Shown here in pieces: positions 32,871-44,977 of a stretch of DNA of 64,000 bases; positions within the stretch are counted from its first letter, which is position 1; each line of letters opens with the position of its first letter. The stretch is from Agelaius tricolor (lineage: Eukaryota > Chordata > Aves > Passeriformes > Icteridae), in assembly GCA_023055355.1 (NCBI GenBank), contig JALJCS010000056.1:1302001-1366000 (forward strand). Direction: 5' to 3'. Made by a program: the position numbers and the translations under genes. Under the pieces are notes generated by a model that was not told the origin of the DNA, made no database searches, and saw only the letters and a program-made list of their open reading frames with translations.

Positions 32871-33079
32871 ACAAGGGATACTTACTAAAAGGGCTCCGAT
32901 TTTAATGTTAGAGTCACTGTCTAGATGATGATTAATGGGAATAGTTCTTTCAAATCTTTCCCTTGCTGACATCAGTAAGTTTCATCTTTTCATGATTGCA
33001 CTGGTGGCTATACATTAGTTATGAATAAAAGGGAATGAGTTTTAGGGATATGTTGAAAGGAAATAGATTGGTAGCTCTG

Positions 33080-33083
33080 CTTC
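33080..33083 (+). other. Target-site duplication of ERV-D1, left copy (CTTC)
   Basis: CTTC precedes the left LTR and follows the right LTR (41875-41878). Four bases is the length made by gammaretroviral integrases. Confidence 0.75.
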
Positions 33084-33516
33084 TGTTAGCATTCAGAAAC
33101 ATATAATTATGTTATGTTATGTTATGTTATATGTTATATGTAGGTACTTTTATTGAAGAACTCTGGGTGTCAAGGGGTATCAACCCAAATCTGACTCCCA
33201 CGTGGGTTCGGGATGAACATGTTTTTATATTCTATCGTTATATAACTTTCATGATAATTATCAAACTTATATTGTTCTATTGTATACGCAGATTTCAGTC
33301 AAGCATGGCTCCTCGTGGCCCCCCTTAAATTTCTAACAAAGTTTCTCATGATTCTTTTTATGATTATACAATAATTATATTTAATTACTAAACAATAATC
33401 ACATCTAACAATTATATCATCTATCATACTGCTTACGCAGGTGCAATGATCTGGCAAAACACAAAGCCTAACATTTTCAAAGTCTATCTTTAGCATTTTC
33501 CAGGGCTCCACTATCA
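33084..33516 (-). repeat. ERV-D1 3' LTR
   Basis: Minus-strand TGATAGTGG...GCTAACA. AATAAA complement is at 33148-33153, with a TATAAAA element near 33220-33230. It is 16 bp longer than the 5' LTR, mostly from an expanded ATGTT run at 33112-33140. The purine tract AAAGGGGGGAGAA abuts it at 33517-33530. Confidence 0.9.
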
Positions 33517-33595
33517 TTCTCCCCCCTTTGAAAGCATTTTCACTTCACTATAGGTGTAAATGTTTTCACTTGATACAGTCCTTTTATTTCTCAAT

Positions 33596-35348
33596 TTATA
33601 CTTGACGTTCTTCAAATCCATGGTTGATGTAAGCGTTGTCATGGATGCTATCAGGAACTGGAGAAGCAGAAGATGGTGGGCGTGGATCTCGTGTCAGTGC
33701 CTTTATTATTTTCTGGTTCCAGGACCTTTTCTTCTGTATCTCTCGCTTTAAGATGCTGTAAACTAACCAAATTGCTAAGAATACAATTAGTAAGATTATC
33801 ACACTCCCAATGATAGATTTAATCCATGAACTCACATTCCACCCTAACCCTTTAAAGATTTTGCCTAGCCAGCTCGTAGTCAAGTCATTTTGCTCTTCTT
33901 GTGCTTCATGCTCTATTTGTTTCAACTGATTGATGTCATATTCTACATCTGCAGTTACATTTGGGATATGAACACAGCAAGGATCAACTTGTCCCTTTAA
34001 AAATCCACATACTCCATGCTCTTTCAGGAGTAACAAATGTAAGGCCAATCGATTTTGTAAAGTCATTTTTGTGGTGGCTTGTAATTGTACGTTTAATTCT
34101 TTAAATCCTTCCTGGGTGACTCTTGCCAGTCTATCTACCTGACCTGTAAGTTTGTACAGCATCTCCCTACTCTGATAGTTTGCTATAGGACCAAGTAATG
34201 ACTCTAGGCCCCACCCAAATTTCACTCCACCAGAGGGTTCTTGCCAAGTGTCATCTGGATTTTCATTGTCTAGAACTTCTCGTCTTGCTCTTATCTGCAG
34301 AAGTTCATGTTTTCTGTTAAATGGGGACTTTTCCAAATTGGACATGAGGTTGGAAGGCCTAAAGTAATCTCCTTTACTTTCCCATCTACAGGCAGATGTG
34401 TTGTCCAGGTACCATGGCTTGCTGCCCATACAAATTGTCCTGGACTTCAGACTGTACTCCTGGTACATCCCACAACTACTTTATAATTCATTTTGCCTTA
34501 TGTTTGATCCCTCTGCAAGCACAACCAATTTGTAGGGCTTTTGCCAGGGGTGGCATCTGTTTTATCTCTGCATCATCAGAAGTGCAGTCATAAGTTTTAT
34601 TACATGCCCACCAACTTACTTTGTCTGCCCTCATTCTGCTACTAGTGGCAGTGTTCGTTACTGCTGGATCTGTTTCATTCTCTGAGCCTTCCCACTTAAT
34701 ACACCAAGGGGTGTTTGCCATATATTGGAATCTTTGAAGTATACTCACAGACCATGCACTGTCCCAAGGCTCTCTCTGATTTTTCTGATCCTTGGCCTCA
34801 CACTTCCATACCAGAGTGGTTTCTGTAACATTTTCTATAACCTTTTTATAGTGTGGTAAATAGCATTGCCATTGTGTGATGCCTCCTGATTCTCCCATAG
34901 GGGTTCCTAGTATGCCATCACTTAGAATACAGTCTTTCTGGCTCATAAGTTTCATCCATGTTCCTATTTTCTCCCAAGTTTCCTTGACTACTTGCCTCGA
35001 TTCGGGTACCTGTTTACATGTAATTGTTTTGTTCTTTTGTATTTCAGGTAGTTTTGATGTTATGATTCCCCAATTTACTGCGTCTCCTGCTGCCTTTGGT
35101 ATTGGCAGACAGGCAGTTATTCTACTGGTGTTTTGCATTTTGGCAAAATCTTTGACTAATCCGATCATTACATTCTCAGCCCGAACTGCATTAGAAACCT
35201 TTATCACCTGTGTTTCTGTTTGTACCTCTCTCTTCATTCTAGAATGAAGAGTAGTGAGTTGATCATTTTGCATTCCACATCCCAAAGACATTAATGACCA
35301 TAACGTTAGCACAATTACTGATAGCATTCTCAAAGTGATTAAACACAT
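33596..35348 (-). pseudogene. env: ERV-D1 Env (SU and TM, one frameshift)
   Basis: The start is the Met at 35348, 30 bases after the integrase stop, followed by a signal peptide (MLSVIVLTLWSLMSLGCG). SU runs to TAG/TAA near 34488 with many Asn-X-Ser/Thr sites and cysteines. The TM frame (33596-34468) is shifted by one base. TM has a basic RARR site, a glycine-rich segment, a heptad region, LQNRLALHLLLLKEHGVC, an unusual CX9CC spacing, a membrane anchor (SIIGSVIILLIVFLAIWLVYSIL) and a 50-residue tail. It is a class I fusion-protein layout. The break sits between SU and TM. Confidence 0.8.
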
Positions 35349-35377
35349 CTTATCTGCAGCCTTGTTGGTTCCACAGT

Positions 35378-36308
35378 TTACACAGTCTGTAATCCAGGAT
35401 GGATTTTCTTCACTTGGGTATAGTGAATCCAGGGTTCCACGCCAGCTACTTTGACTGCTGTAAAGGTGGACAGCAGTACCTGATGGGGTCCACTCCACTT
35501 TTCTTTCAGTGGTTCTTCGTTCCAGTTTTTAATATACACCTCATGTCCTGGATGTATGTTATGAACTGGGTTCTCGAAAGTCAGTGGTCTATTCCACACG
35601 AGGATGCTCCAGAGCCGGCTAATGTTTTCCCAAGAGACAGAACATAATTATACACTTCCCGCTTTCCTGTGATGTGTACATTAGGGTTAGGCTCAGGAGA
35701 TTCATATGGTTTCCCATACAATATCTCATAAGGACTGACTGACATCCCACTCCTAGGCTTTATCTGAATCCTCAACAGTGCTATTGGCAAAGCCTGGGGC
35801 CACTGCAATTTGGCTTCTTGGCATATTTTACTGATTTGCCTTTTTAGTGTCTGATTCATCCTCTCTACCTGTCCACTCGACTGGGGTCTCCATGGTGTGT
35901 GGAGGTCCCAGGTTATCCCCAGCAATCTACTTACCTCTCTTACTACTGTAGCTATGAAATGGGGCCCCCTATCTGATGATACCCCTAGGGGTACCCCAAA
36001 CCTGGGAATAATCTCCTGTAGTAACCACTTAACGTTTTCCTTTGCTTGGTTCCTGCAACAGGGAAGGGCTTCTGGCCATCCAGAAAATGTGTCAACCCCC
36101 ACTAACAGGTATTTGTATCCTCGAGTTCTTGGCAGTTCTACAAAATCTACCTGCCAATAGTCTCCTGGCTCTATTCCTATCCAAATTCTTCCTAGCTGTG
36201 CTTGTCGTCTAGCCACTGGGTTGTTTTTCAAGCAGATATCACATTTTGACATTACTGATTTTTCCATCCGTACCGAAATTAAAGTCTGCTTTAGCAATTT
36301 TACCTATG
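35378..36308 (-). pseudogene. pol: ERV-D1 integrase
   Basis: The end of the zinc module (CDICLKN) leads into a core with D (WQVDFVELP), D (VSSDRGPHF) and E (SGQVERMN), all intact, then a C-terminal domain with WSGPHQVLL. A one-base loss near 35600 splits it into 35581-36297 and 35378-35599. ERV-D2 is continuous at this point. The 5' edge is interrupted by the 1140-bp insert. Confidence 0.8.
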
Positions 36309-36313
36309 CCTCT

Positions 36314-37453
36314 TGTGGTGGTTTGACAGGAAATATGTTTTCTGGGATGCTGTGGTTAGGCCAATGGATGCTCAGATTTTAATATTGGCACCTAATGTGG
36401 CCATTGGGACATTGGATCCGCCTCTGAGAACACGGGGTTAAAAGCAGGGCTCTCCCCTGGGAGGCTCTCTTGGGTTCTGGTCAGTGAAAGGTTCAGATCT
36501 CCCCTGCCTGGCTGCGGGCTGGGCAGGGGGAGGGGAAGCCATGCGGCCGGGTGAGGTAGGCCAGGGCCCTGGACAGAAGGGAGGTGAAGGCCCTTGCAGG
36601 ATGGAAGGGTGGAGGAGCACTGAGAGGCATCGGGCAGCCACCCCCCCCAGGAGGGGTGCGAGAAGGTGGCCGGCTGGGCAGCTGTGGGAGTTCCGGACAG
36701 ACAGAGCCTCAGATTTTTTTACCCTTTTCTTGGATGATGGAAACCTTACAATTCTAATCCTCCTGGAGCTGAATGAGAAGAGCGATAGAGATGAGATAAG
36801 AGGAAATGGGCCACGAGACAAATAGAGAAGAGCGCAGGTGGAAGAGATGATGGAGTAGCTTATGCTGGACTCTTTTTGTGTAGCCATGGACAGAGCCATG
36901 TTTCCTTGTGATACAGAGACTGCATTCTAGGGGAAGGCAATGCCTCAGGACCAAGAGGGTTCGGTGTGGGTACCCCTCGGCCCCAGGGGGTGAAAAATAT
37001 GGGGGGACAGATGTCCCAAAGTTGAGACTGTGCCTTTTTGGAGTGGGACGAAGCATCCTTAAAAGTCGACCCTAGAAGCAGCTCTGGTCCGTGTTCAGTG
37101 GTGAGAGCACTGGACATGAAAGGAAGAGGTCACCATTGGCACAAGAAGGACTCCTTCTCTTCTTGATGAACTGAGAATTGAGTATTCTGGAGGGTGGTGC
37201 CGGACCGAGAGTCGATGATTTGGGGGATGTATTGTATTGGGAATTTGGTGGGGAGGAAGAGGAGATGTATTTGTGAAGTTTTCATTTTCCTTGTGTGTTT
37301 CCTTTTTTTTTTTTTTTTGTAGTTTAGTTAAAAATTTCTTTTTTCCTAAGTGGGAGCCTGCTTTGCTTATTCCTGGTCACATCTCACAGCAGAAACCAGG
37401 GAGAGAGTATTCTCATGGAGGCACTGGCATTGTGCCAGTGTCAAACCAAGACA
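36314..37453. mobile_element. 1140-bp insert with inverted ends, likely solo LTR
   Basis: It is bounded by CCTCT duplications (36309-36313 and 37454-37458). Left end TGTGGTGGTTTGACA and right end complement TGTCTTGGTTTGACA form imperfect 15-17 bp inverted repeats. TG...CA termini and a 5-bp duplication suit a solo LTR of an ERVL- or ERVK-like family; I see no clear AATAAA, so a non-autonomous DNA element is the alternative. Its 113-codon plus frame (36484-36825) shows no domain. Confidence 0.65.
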
Positions 37454-37458
37454 CCTCT

Positions 37459-38180
37459 GCACCCCAATGACATTCGTTATGTTTAATTTGTAGAACTTCT
37501 CTCATTATCAAGGGGGGGTAACACTATCTGTCCTTGTGCAGTTGCATACCATCCTTCCAAATTCCTTTGTGCATTTAGCAAACGTGCCAGTCTCTCATCT
37601 TCTACTGAATATTTTGGTTCTGGAGGCAAATTGAATTGGGATACATTAAGCTTTAAAGGTATCAATGCCATTGTTGTTTGCACCTCTTGAGCAACCTGTC
37701 GGACTGTCCAGTCTGCTTTTCGATTTCCCTCACAGATTTTGGAGTTTCCTGATTGGTGTGCTTTACAGTGTATAATTGCCACTTGTTCAGGTTTTTGTAC
37801 TGATTTTATCAATTGCAGGACTGCATCCTGATGTTTAATGTGAGTACCTCGAGAAGATAGTAATCCTCTTTCTTTCCACAGTGCTCCATGTACATGCACC
37901 ACTTCAAAAGCATATTTTGAGTCAGTCCAGATATTTACCTTTTTCCCTTCACTTAATTCTAGTGCCCTGGTTAAAGCAACCAGTTCTGCCTTCTGGGCAG
38001 ATGCATTTGGTGGTAATGCCTTTGCCTCCACTACTGTACTGACTGTTGTAACTGCATATCCAGCGTATCTGGTTCCTTTTTCCACGAAGCTGCTCCCATC
38101 TGTAAACAGCTCCCACTCCGGTTGCTCTAGTGGGACATCTTTCAGGTCTTCTCTTGCTGAATAGGTCTACTCTATTACCT
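37459..38180 (-). pseudogene. pol: ERV-D1 RNase H and start of integrase zinc module
   Basis: 201 codons are open from 38085: AQKAELVALTRALEL (Glu) and IWTDSKYAFEVVHVHGALWKERG (Asp), then the basic handle and linker. An extra G in a G-run near 37510 shifts the frame. The start (FTDGSSF) lies just upstream. Upstream, GAG-TAG replaces GAA-TAC of ERV-D2 near 38165. Confidence 0.75.
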
Positions 38181-38195
38181 CCACACAGTCATGCT

Positions 38196-39440
38196 CTAAT
38201 GGCCTTCTTCAGTTGTGGTACCTAGGAACAAAGCTGGATTCAAAAGGTTAGTTGTTTTTAATGTGACATCATCCTGCTCAGTCAGGACTACCTGGAGTTT
38301 CATCATCCTGCTTGGGGATAGCCAATGGCCCCCCTTCTGTTCTAAGACAGTGGTTACCATGTGTGGTACATAGACATCTATGTGTCTTCCCATAGTAAGC
38401 TTCCTGGCTTTTTGAATCAGCATCACAGTGGCTGCAACTGCCCGCAGACATGGAGGCCACCCAGCACTTATGTTGTCAAGTTGTTTGGAAAAGTAGCCCA
38501 CTGGCCTTTTCCAACTTCCTAGACGTTGGGTCAGGACTCCTAGTGCTAGGCGCAGCCTTTCATGTACAAACAGCTGAAAATCTTTAGACAGATCGGGTAA
38601 CCCTAATGCTGGAGCAGTTGTCAGTGCTTCTTTTAATTTTAGGAAGGCTTCTTTCTGTGGCTTTCCCCAGGTGAATGGCTGCATCTTCTGAGCTTCATAC
38701 AGGGGTTTCGCAATCAGTCCATATTCCATGATCCACAGGCGCCACCATCCTGCCATCCTGAGGAAGACTCGCAGCTCATGTAGATTCTGGGGCTCTGGAA
38801 TAGCACAAATAGCTTGGATACGGTTAGTGCCTAGTTTTCGTTGCCCTTGTGAAATTTCACATCCCAGGTAAATCACAGTCTGTTGGGCAATTTGTGCCTT
38901 TCCTCTGGATACTTTATAACCTCCCATTCCCAGTGAATTTAAAATCTCAACGGTTACCTTTATACAGGTTGCTTTTTCTTCTGTAGCTATTAGTATATCA
39001 TCAACATATTGCAACAACAGGTATTGGTCTCTTGGTACTTGCCCATTTTCGGTCCAAATCTCCAGCTCCTTTGCCAGTTGGTTTCCGAATAGGGTGGGGG
39101 AGTTCTTTTAGCCTTGTGGAAGTCGTGTCCAGGTGAGCTGGGTCTTTCTTCCATTCCCTGGGTTTTCCCACTCAAAGGCAAACAGTTTCCTACTTTCTTT
39201 GTCAAGGGGGATGCAAAAAAAGGTATCTTTTAGATCAATTACACTAAACCATGTATATATCTCCTTTACGGATGTCAGCAATGTGTAGGGATTTGTTACC
39301 ACTGGATAAATGTCCTTTGTTATTTTACTTATTGGTCTCAAATCCTGCACTAATCTATATTCACTATTTGGTTTCTTTACTGGAAATAATGGTGTATTAA
39401 ATTCTACTGTGTATTTATGACAGGTTCTTGAATCTGTTTT
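38196..39440 (-). pseudogene. pol: ERV-D1 RT, with protease and RT N-terminus deleted
   Basis: After the gag UGA only about 45 bases of pol remain before a jump to RT fingers (FNTPLFPVKKPN-type sequence near 39380). In ERV-D2 some 560 bases containing protease and the RT start occupy this interval. RT then reads VIDLKDTFFCIPLD, LTWTRLPQG, a TAA (39108-39110), then YVDDILIATEE near 39000 and thumb/connection to 38196. The TAA and a later one-base loss (stop GH* at 38196) are shared with ERV-D2. Confidence 0.8.
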
Positions 39441-39454
39441 ACAGGTTCCACATC

Positions 39455-39460
39455 TAGTCA
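39455..39460 (-). promoter_or_regulatory. Gag-Pol UGA-CUA readthrough context (ERV-D1)
   Basis: The gag stop UGA is followed by CUA, and pol continues in the same frame. Gammaretroviruses express pol by stop-codon readthrough, and UGA-CUA is a known leaky context in alphaviruses and some mammalian mRNAs. The same hexamer occurs in ERV-D2 (58346-58351). Confidence 0.7.
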
Positions 39461-41161
39461 GCTGTTATATTCGCCTAACACCATCGCCTTGGCAACGTTT
39501 TCCTTCTGGAACTTATTGCCCGGGTAAAACCAGTTGTTGTTTGGGCACTCTCTCATCCAGTGCCCCTCCTGTTTGCAATACGCTCGTTGATTTAGGCTTA
39601 ACCCGTGCATAACTGGTCTTCTACCACAACTACCTCTGCCACGTCCCCTGAAATTTGGGTTCCCCTTTCCTTGTATTACTGCCAAAAGATTTTGCTGCTG
39701 CCTTTTACTAGCTTCTCTTTTGCGATTATTATATACCTTCCAGGCTACCTCAAGTAGTTTATCCAGATTCCTTAATTCCTCCCCTTCTAATTTTTGCAGT
39801 TTCCTCCTGATATTGTCCTGTGACTGGCCCAAGAATATGAGAGCGAGCTGAACCTTTGCTTGTTCTGTGTCCATTTGGAGATTGTATATTTTCTTGCTAC
39901 CTCCTTAAGCCTCTCCAAAATCGCAGCGGGAGATTCCTTCTTTTCCTGCCGAACTTCATATAGTTTAGACCAATTTATAGTTTTGGGCACAGCATTCTGA
40001 ACTCCTATTTGGATCCACTCCTGATATCTCTGTAGTCTCCTCATACCCCAAGATAAATTAGGGTCCCATTTTGGATCCTCAATTGGAAAATTTTCATCTA
40101 GAGTTCCTGTTACGAGCCCATTTCTTATAGACTCCCTTGCCCTTTCTTTGGCTGCCTTAAGTACCACCTCTTTCTCAGTAGAATCCATCAAAGTATCTAA
40201 TATTACTTGTATGTCATCCCAGTCAGGATTCTGAGTTTTTATAACCATTTTTACTACTCGTGCCATTTTATCAGGATTTTCTCTATAAGTTCCGGCTGTT
40301 TGTTTCCAAATAACTAAATCTGCAGGAGAAAAAGGCACCTTTACAAACACTGGCCCTTCCACTCCTACACCTTGTCGCAAGGGAGCGATCGCAGTCCGTT
40401 TTTTTCTGCCTATGTCTTTTCTACCCACAACCGGGGCAAGCTTTGACCGACTCAGAGTTCTGTGAGATACTGGTGTCGCTGATTCATCACTATTGCTATC
40501 TTTTTCACTTGCATCCCTCCCCCTCCTTTCTATCACAGTTAGGTTTTGCTCATCTTCCGAGGAAGAGGGATCAGGTGACGGTGGGAGAGGAGGATAAAGA
40601 GAGAAAGGTGTACTAGACGAGACAGGTTCAGGATTAGGTGAGGTAGGGGCAGACGGTGGGATAGGGACAGGTGAAACAGGTGGGATAGGGCTAGGTTCTC
40701 TTGGTCTTATTGGCGCTACGTGTAAATCAATATCTGTATAATTTTCCCTACTCAGACTTTCTTTCAACACCAAGTGTTCTAGACAACGTTTCTCACAAAC
40801 TCCACACTTATCACTTGCAGATGCTCTAACCACCATTAATCCACATTCATCCTGCCATTCTGGCTTTCCCCGTAAATAGAAAAACAAATCAACATATGGA
40901 ACCTCATCCCATTTTCCTTCTTGTTTACAAAACGACATTAACTGTGAAATAGTGTTATATTGCAAAGTACCGTATTTTGGCCATTTTTCACCATTCTCCA
41001 AGACATATTCTGGCCACCATATATTACAATAATTAATCAACTTAGCCTTACGTAATTCTTCCCTAAAATTACCCTGTTTCCAATGTGCTAATAAGCACCC
41101 TCAAAGGAGAAGTTTGCGGAATGGAGGCATTGCTGCCCAAAATCCCTTTAAGCTTCTCCAT
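39458..41161 (-). pseudogene. gag: ERV-D1 Gag
   Basis: The start is MEKLKGILG at 41161 (no Gly at position 2, so no myristoylation signal). Shifts lie near 41085 and 39885. The matrix region is followed by a Pro/Ser linker with late-domain motifs PSAP and LYPPL near 40590-40640. An MLV-like capsid (PVFVKVPFSPADLVIWKQ near 40340) and one CCHC knuckle (CKQEGHWMREC near 39550) follow. Stop UGA at 39458-39460 is followed in frame by CUA and pol codons. The longest open stretch is 417 codons (39787-41040). Confidence 0.85.
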
Positions 41162-41434
41162 CCAAATACACCACAAATGCCAAACCTGCAACGTTTTTCC
41201 CGATTGTCTTACGGAACGGCGCCTAGGCAATATCACCAGGAATTCCTTTAGCCCAATCCAAGGGTAGCTTTCGCTGTGTCTTATTGGCAGGCAACCAAAC
41301 CAAAGTAAAAGCACCTTGCCTCTCACCCGGGGACGTTGTGAGCGGCAGAGACGGGTCATGGCCGATGAGCTCCCCGAGAATCTCTCGGTGCCGGCTGGAG
41401 TGTGATTGAGTCGTGAACTCAGCAGCAATCACAG

Positions 41435-41454
41435 GGTCCCATCTGGGGTCGCCA
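41435..41454 (-). promoter_or_regulatory. Primer binding site of ERV-D1
   Basis: The minus strand reads TGGCGACCCCAGATGGGACC, three bases after the LTR. The 5' half (TGGCGACC) and the GGGAC block resemble a tRNA-Arg complement; assignment is tentative. ERV-D2 has the same site with one change (56379). Confidence 0.55.
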
Positions 41455-41457
41455 AAA

Positions 41458-41874
41458 TGTTAGCGTTCAGAAACACATAATCACGAGAATGATTATATGT
41501 AGGTGCTTTTATTGAAGAGCTCTGAGTGTCAGGGGTATCAACCCAAATCTGACTCCGACATGGGTTCAGGATGAACATGTTTTTATATTCTATCGTTATA
41601 TAACTTTCATGTTAATTATTAAACTTATATTGTTCTATTGTATACATAGATTTCAGTCAAGCATGGCTCCTCGTGGACCCCCTTAAATTTCTTACATAGT
41701 TTCTCATGCTTTTTTTTATGATTATACAATAATTATATTTAATTACTAAACAATAATCACATCTAACAATTATATCATCTATCATACTGCTTACGCAGGT
41801 GCAATGATCTGGCAAAACACAAAGCCTAACATTTTCAGAGTCTATCTTTAACATTTTCCAGGGCCCCACTATCA
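41458..41874 (-). repeat. ERV-D1 5' LTR
   Basis: 417 bp, homologous to 33084-33516 and to the ERV-D2 LTR. It has AATAAA (complement near 41508-41513) and a TATAAAA element. Followed by CTTC. Confidence 0.9.
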
Positions 41875-41878
41875 CTTC

Positions 41879-44800
41879 CATTTCCATTGTCTAAGAAGAA
41901 CTCTGATTATTTTTGGACTTTTCATAGACCTCTGACTAGATTAGCATTTGTCTTTGATTGACCCCGTAAATTTTAGGCTACTAGGCTTGACCAATGAATG
42001 GAAAGGGGAAAGTCACAGAGCTTAGGTGGTTCCCTTGTCAGCAACTTCTCAGTAGTAGGGAGATTTCTGTCCTCAAGTTTGTTACTTCAGCTACCAGATT
42101 ATGCTCACTCCAAAAGAAGGTGAGAAGGTTGCTTCCCTAAATGGTCCAATAATTCTTCCTGCTTATTTGTGACTCTTTTGTATGACTGGATTTTGTATTA
42201 CTGGAGTTTGTTACAAAAAGTTGGATTAAATTGCATGCATCCACTCTTGGGGGAAACAGAGTATTTAGCCAATAGCATGTAGCCTTTAATCAACCTGAGA
42301 TTGTCTGAATGGACTGGACGCTTAAAACACAGTAACTCCTGCTAGTTCCAATTCCATTTTTAGGCTCGACAAACCGAATGGTAAACCTGCACCAGTAGGG
42401 AGAGACATTGAATTGGTCTTTCTCCTTTTTAGAGAGAAGCTAATGAAAAAGTTTCACCAGAATCAGAGCAGGCTGTAAAACAAAAAAAGCATCATGAAAA
42501 GAGGCCAATCCTATCCTCTTAGTATTGCTAGTTGTGATTGGACATGAATGAAATGTGTCAACTCTGTGTTCCTGGGTATCACATCAGTAACAGGTACTTC
42601 AGCTGCTGTACTTGTCTTCTAAAGCTAAGAACAGAATCCAAATAATTGTGATTCCATGGTCACAATTCACCCTGTGATGCTGACAGGTGAAAAAGGAGTG
42701 TAAGGTGCATGGGTAAATTAACTTGAATGGCCTATCTAAATCAGCGGCCACTGATTTCCTGAAGGCTTCAACAGGTCAGTTGCCCATGTTTATCTTGGGA
42801 CTCTTTTAACCTTTCCCCATTAGTTCAGCCTCTGCTCTCAAGCCTTTGCTGACATTTCAAGTATCTCAATAGCCTGGAAATGTGTTGTCTTTATTTATCA
42901 TGTCATTATTCCCTTCAAAGGGTTGTTTGCCTCAAGTCTCATTTTTGCTGATTTTCTGCTAGTTCACTGTCAGATGGCAGCAGGTGTTTTGTAAGAGCAA
43001 GTGCACAATCCTATAGCTTGCTTTTCTTTTTATTTGGCCTGTCTAGAAAATGGAATGACTGAACATCTCCGACAGGATTTTCTCTCCCCATTATGTTTCA
43101 CTGGAAGGGCAGATGCAAATTGTCTACCTAAACTCTTAGCACAGAAGAAACTAGTGGTTTGCTGCTGCATATAGGTAGAAGCTTACAAAAGGAAGGCCTT
43201 GGGCTGAGGCCCGTTACTTTGGCTAAGTAGAAAAGGACTATGGGAAGGTGAGACAGCTGAATTAGAGGTAGATCAACAAGTTCTAGAACCATCGCGTATT
43301 CACAGCGTGGTGTATGGTGGTTGGTTGAATAATGTTTGATATGGCTTAAAGCTATGTAACTGATAAAGGCCTGAGTGCTTCAAAAGCCTGGTTTTTGCAA
43401 TAAAGCAGCTCTCCTTTGCACCTGCCTGGGGACTCTGCATCACTACGGACCCTCACTCCCAGTTTGCCAAGGAGATGATCAGTAGGAATGTTGCAGAGCT
43501 GCTGTGTGCATATTAATGGAATGGCAGAGCGTGAAGCGGTGGACATTTCTGGGGTTTAGTACAATGCTGCTGCATTGGTGCCAGTTTAGTTGGTTTTCCA
43601 TCAGTGGCCTTTCTGTCTAGAAGTACACTGCCCAGAGTCTTTCTAGAATTTGATGCCATTTCCTTCCTGTTGTTTTAATGCCTTCCTTCAGTTGAAAGGA
43701 AGATACAATCTTTACATTTTGAAGATCCCTGTTAGGAAACACTATGCCAGAAGAGTCATCGCTCCTTTTTCTTCTGCCTCCTTTGTAATTTTCAGAGACT
43801 CATTTCAAATTTCTGCTAATGTCAATAAGAATACTGAGACTACTTAGCAGGGTTGACGCTCTCAGCTGCTTTCCTCTTTCATACTGCTTCATACTATATG
43901 TGACTTAATGGCCTCGTTTTGTCATCTGCATTTTGCTGTGATCCAAAGTTAAATATTCCAGGCCTGTGAACACAAGAGGAAGTCTTTGTCTTTTGCAAGA
44001 ACTACCCCTCAGAGGATTTGTGTTCATTTTGATTTCTACAGTGTTAGCCCTGTTGCAGAAAAAAAAGTAGATTGTACTCTCTTCTTGTGTACTCGCTTCT
44101 TGTGCTCTCATTCCCCCCTCTCTGCTTTGCATACCCTAGTTAATCTACTGGCGTGACTCATATGGCATCATCTCATAGGGCAAATTCTGCATAGTTTCAT
44201 GTACTTACAAATGCCAGTTTCCAAGGAGTCTATAGAACCATTCAAGGGGCAAAGAATTGTAGGGCTGGGCAACTTCAGGTGCTGGAACTGTAAGTGGTTA
44301 AGTCATGCCATATTAAAGTGACAGAGAAAATCAGTCGATCTAGGACTTTCAGCTGGACACCTCTGAGAATAGCAGCTTGTCAGCAACAACATAGCCATCT
44401 TCCTAGTTGTATTCCAGAAAGAGAAAAGGGACACCTTCAATGGTTAAGATGTTTGGCATGGGAAAACAGCAAGAAATGTACCACAAAATACTTGAGCCAG
44501 ATAAAGTGCGCTTTTCTAGTGAGAATTTTGCAGATGTTCTTTCTTGTCAGTGCCTTTACTTTTCACAGAAGACAGGGGGGCATTTAATTATTATTGTTCT
44601 TTTGTTTTCTTTCATTGACCTCCCTCTTTCCACCTGCAATGAACAATTTTGCCTTTCTTTACCGGCTTCTCTTTACTTATAGAAGTTTGCATAGGGCAAT
44701 CCAATCTTGTCATAAACATTCTCATATAGTAGAAAGAAGTAGAAGGTACATCTAAATGGATAAAACAAACCTAGAAAAATAGAGGGTTTTTTTACAGACT

Positions 44801-44977
44801 TCTGTGAGAACATTAGGACACACTATATCTTCGAATTGACATATGCTGAATTGATTTAAATTTTAGCCCAGTCATTACTATTATTACAAGTGTATGGCCT
44901 TTAGTACAGAGCCGTTGAAATCATCAAGCCAAATATTTTGGCTAATTTTGTTTTATTTCTAGCGAGGACTTTGTTTC
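41879..44977. other. 3.1 kb with no recognised gene
   Basis: Ordinary-composition DNA with no long frame. An AATAAA at about 43398-43403, followed by a GC-richer 40 bases, could mark an LTR end or an old retrotransposon. I see no CR1 3' tail repeats and no ERV motifs. Confidence 0.5.

Larger units (their letters stand above)
33084..41874 (-). mobile_element. ERV-D1: gammaretrovirus-like provirus
   Basis: Paired LTRs, a 4-bp duplication, MLV-like capsid and pol, and a gag-pol stop-readthrough layout place it in class I. Right to left it holds the 5' LTR, PBS, gag, RT (protease deleted), RNase H, a 1140-bp insertion, integrase, env and the 3' LTR. It keeps an almost complete env, which ERV-D2 has lost. 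Frameshifts in gag, pol and env make it non-functional. It shares two pol lesions with ERV-D2. Confidence 0.9.

Noticed and set aside
36484..36825. 113-codon plus frame in the 1140-bp insert
   Set aside because: Basic and Gly-rich, with no transposase or retroviral motif and equal-length frames on the other strand.
41879..44977. Possible host exons in the 3.1-kb unassigned stretch
   Set aside because: No frame with domain content and no paired splice sites that I could defend by eye.
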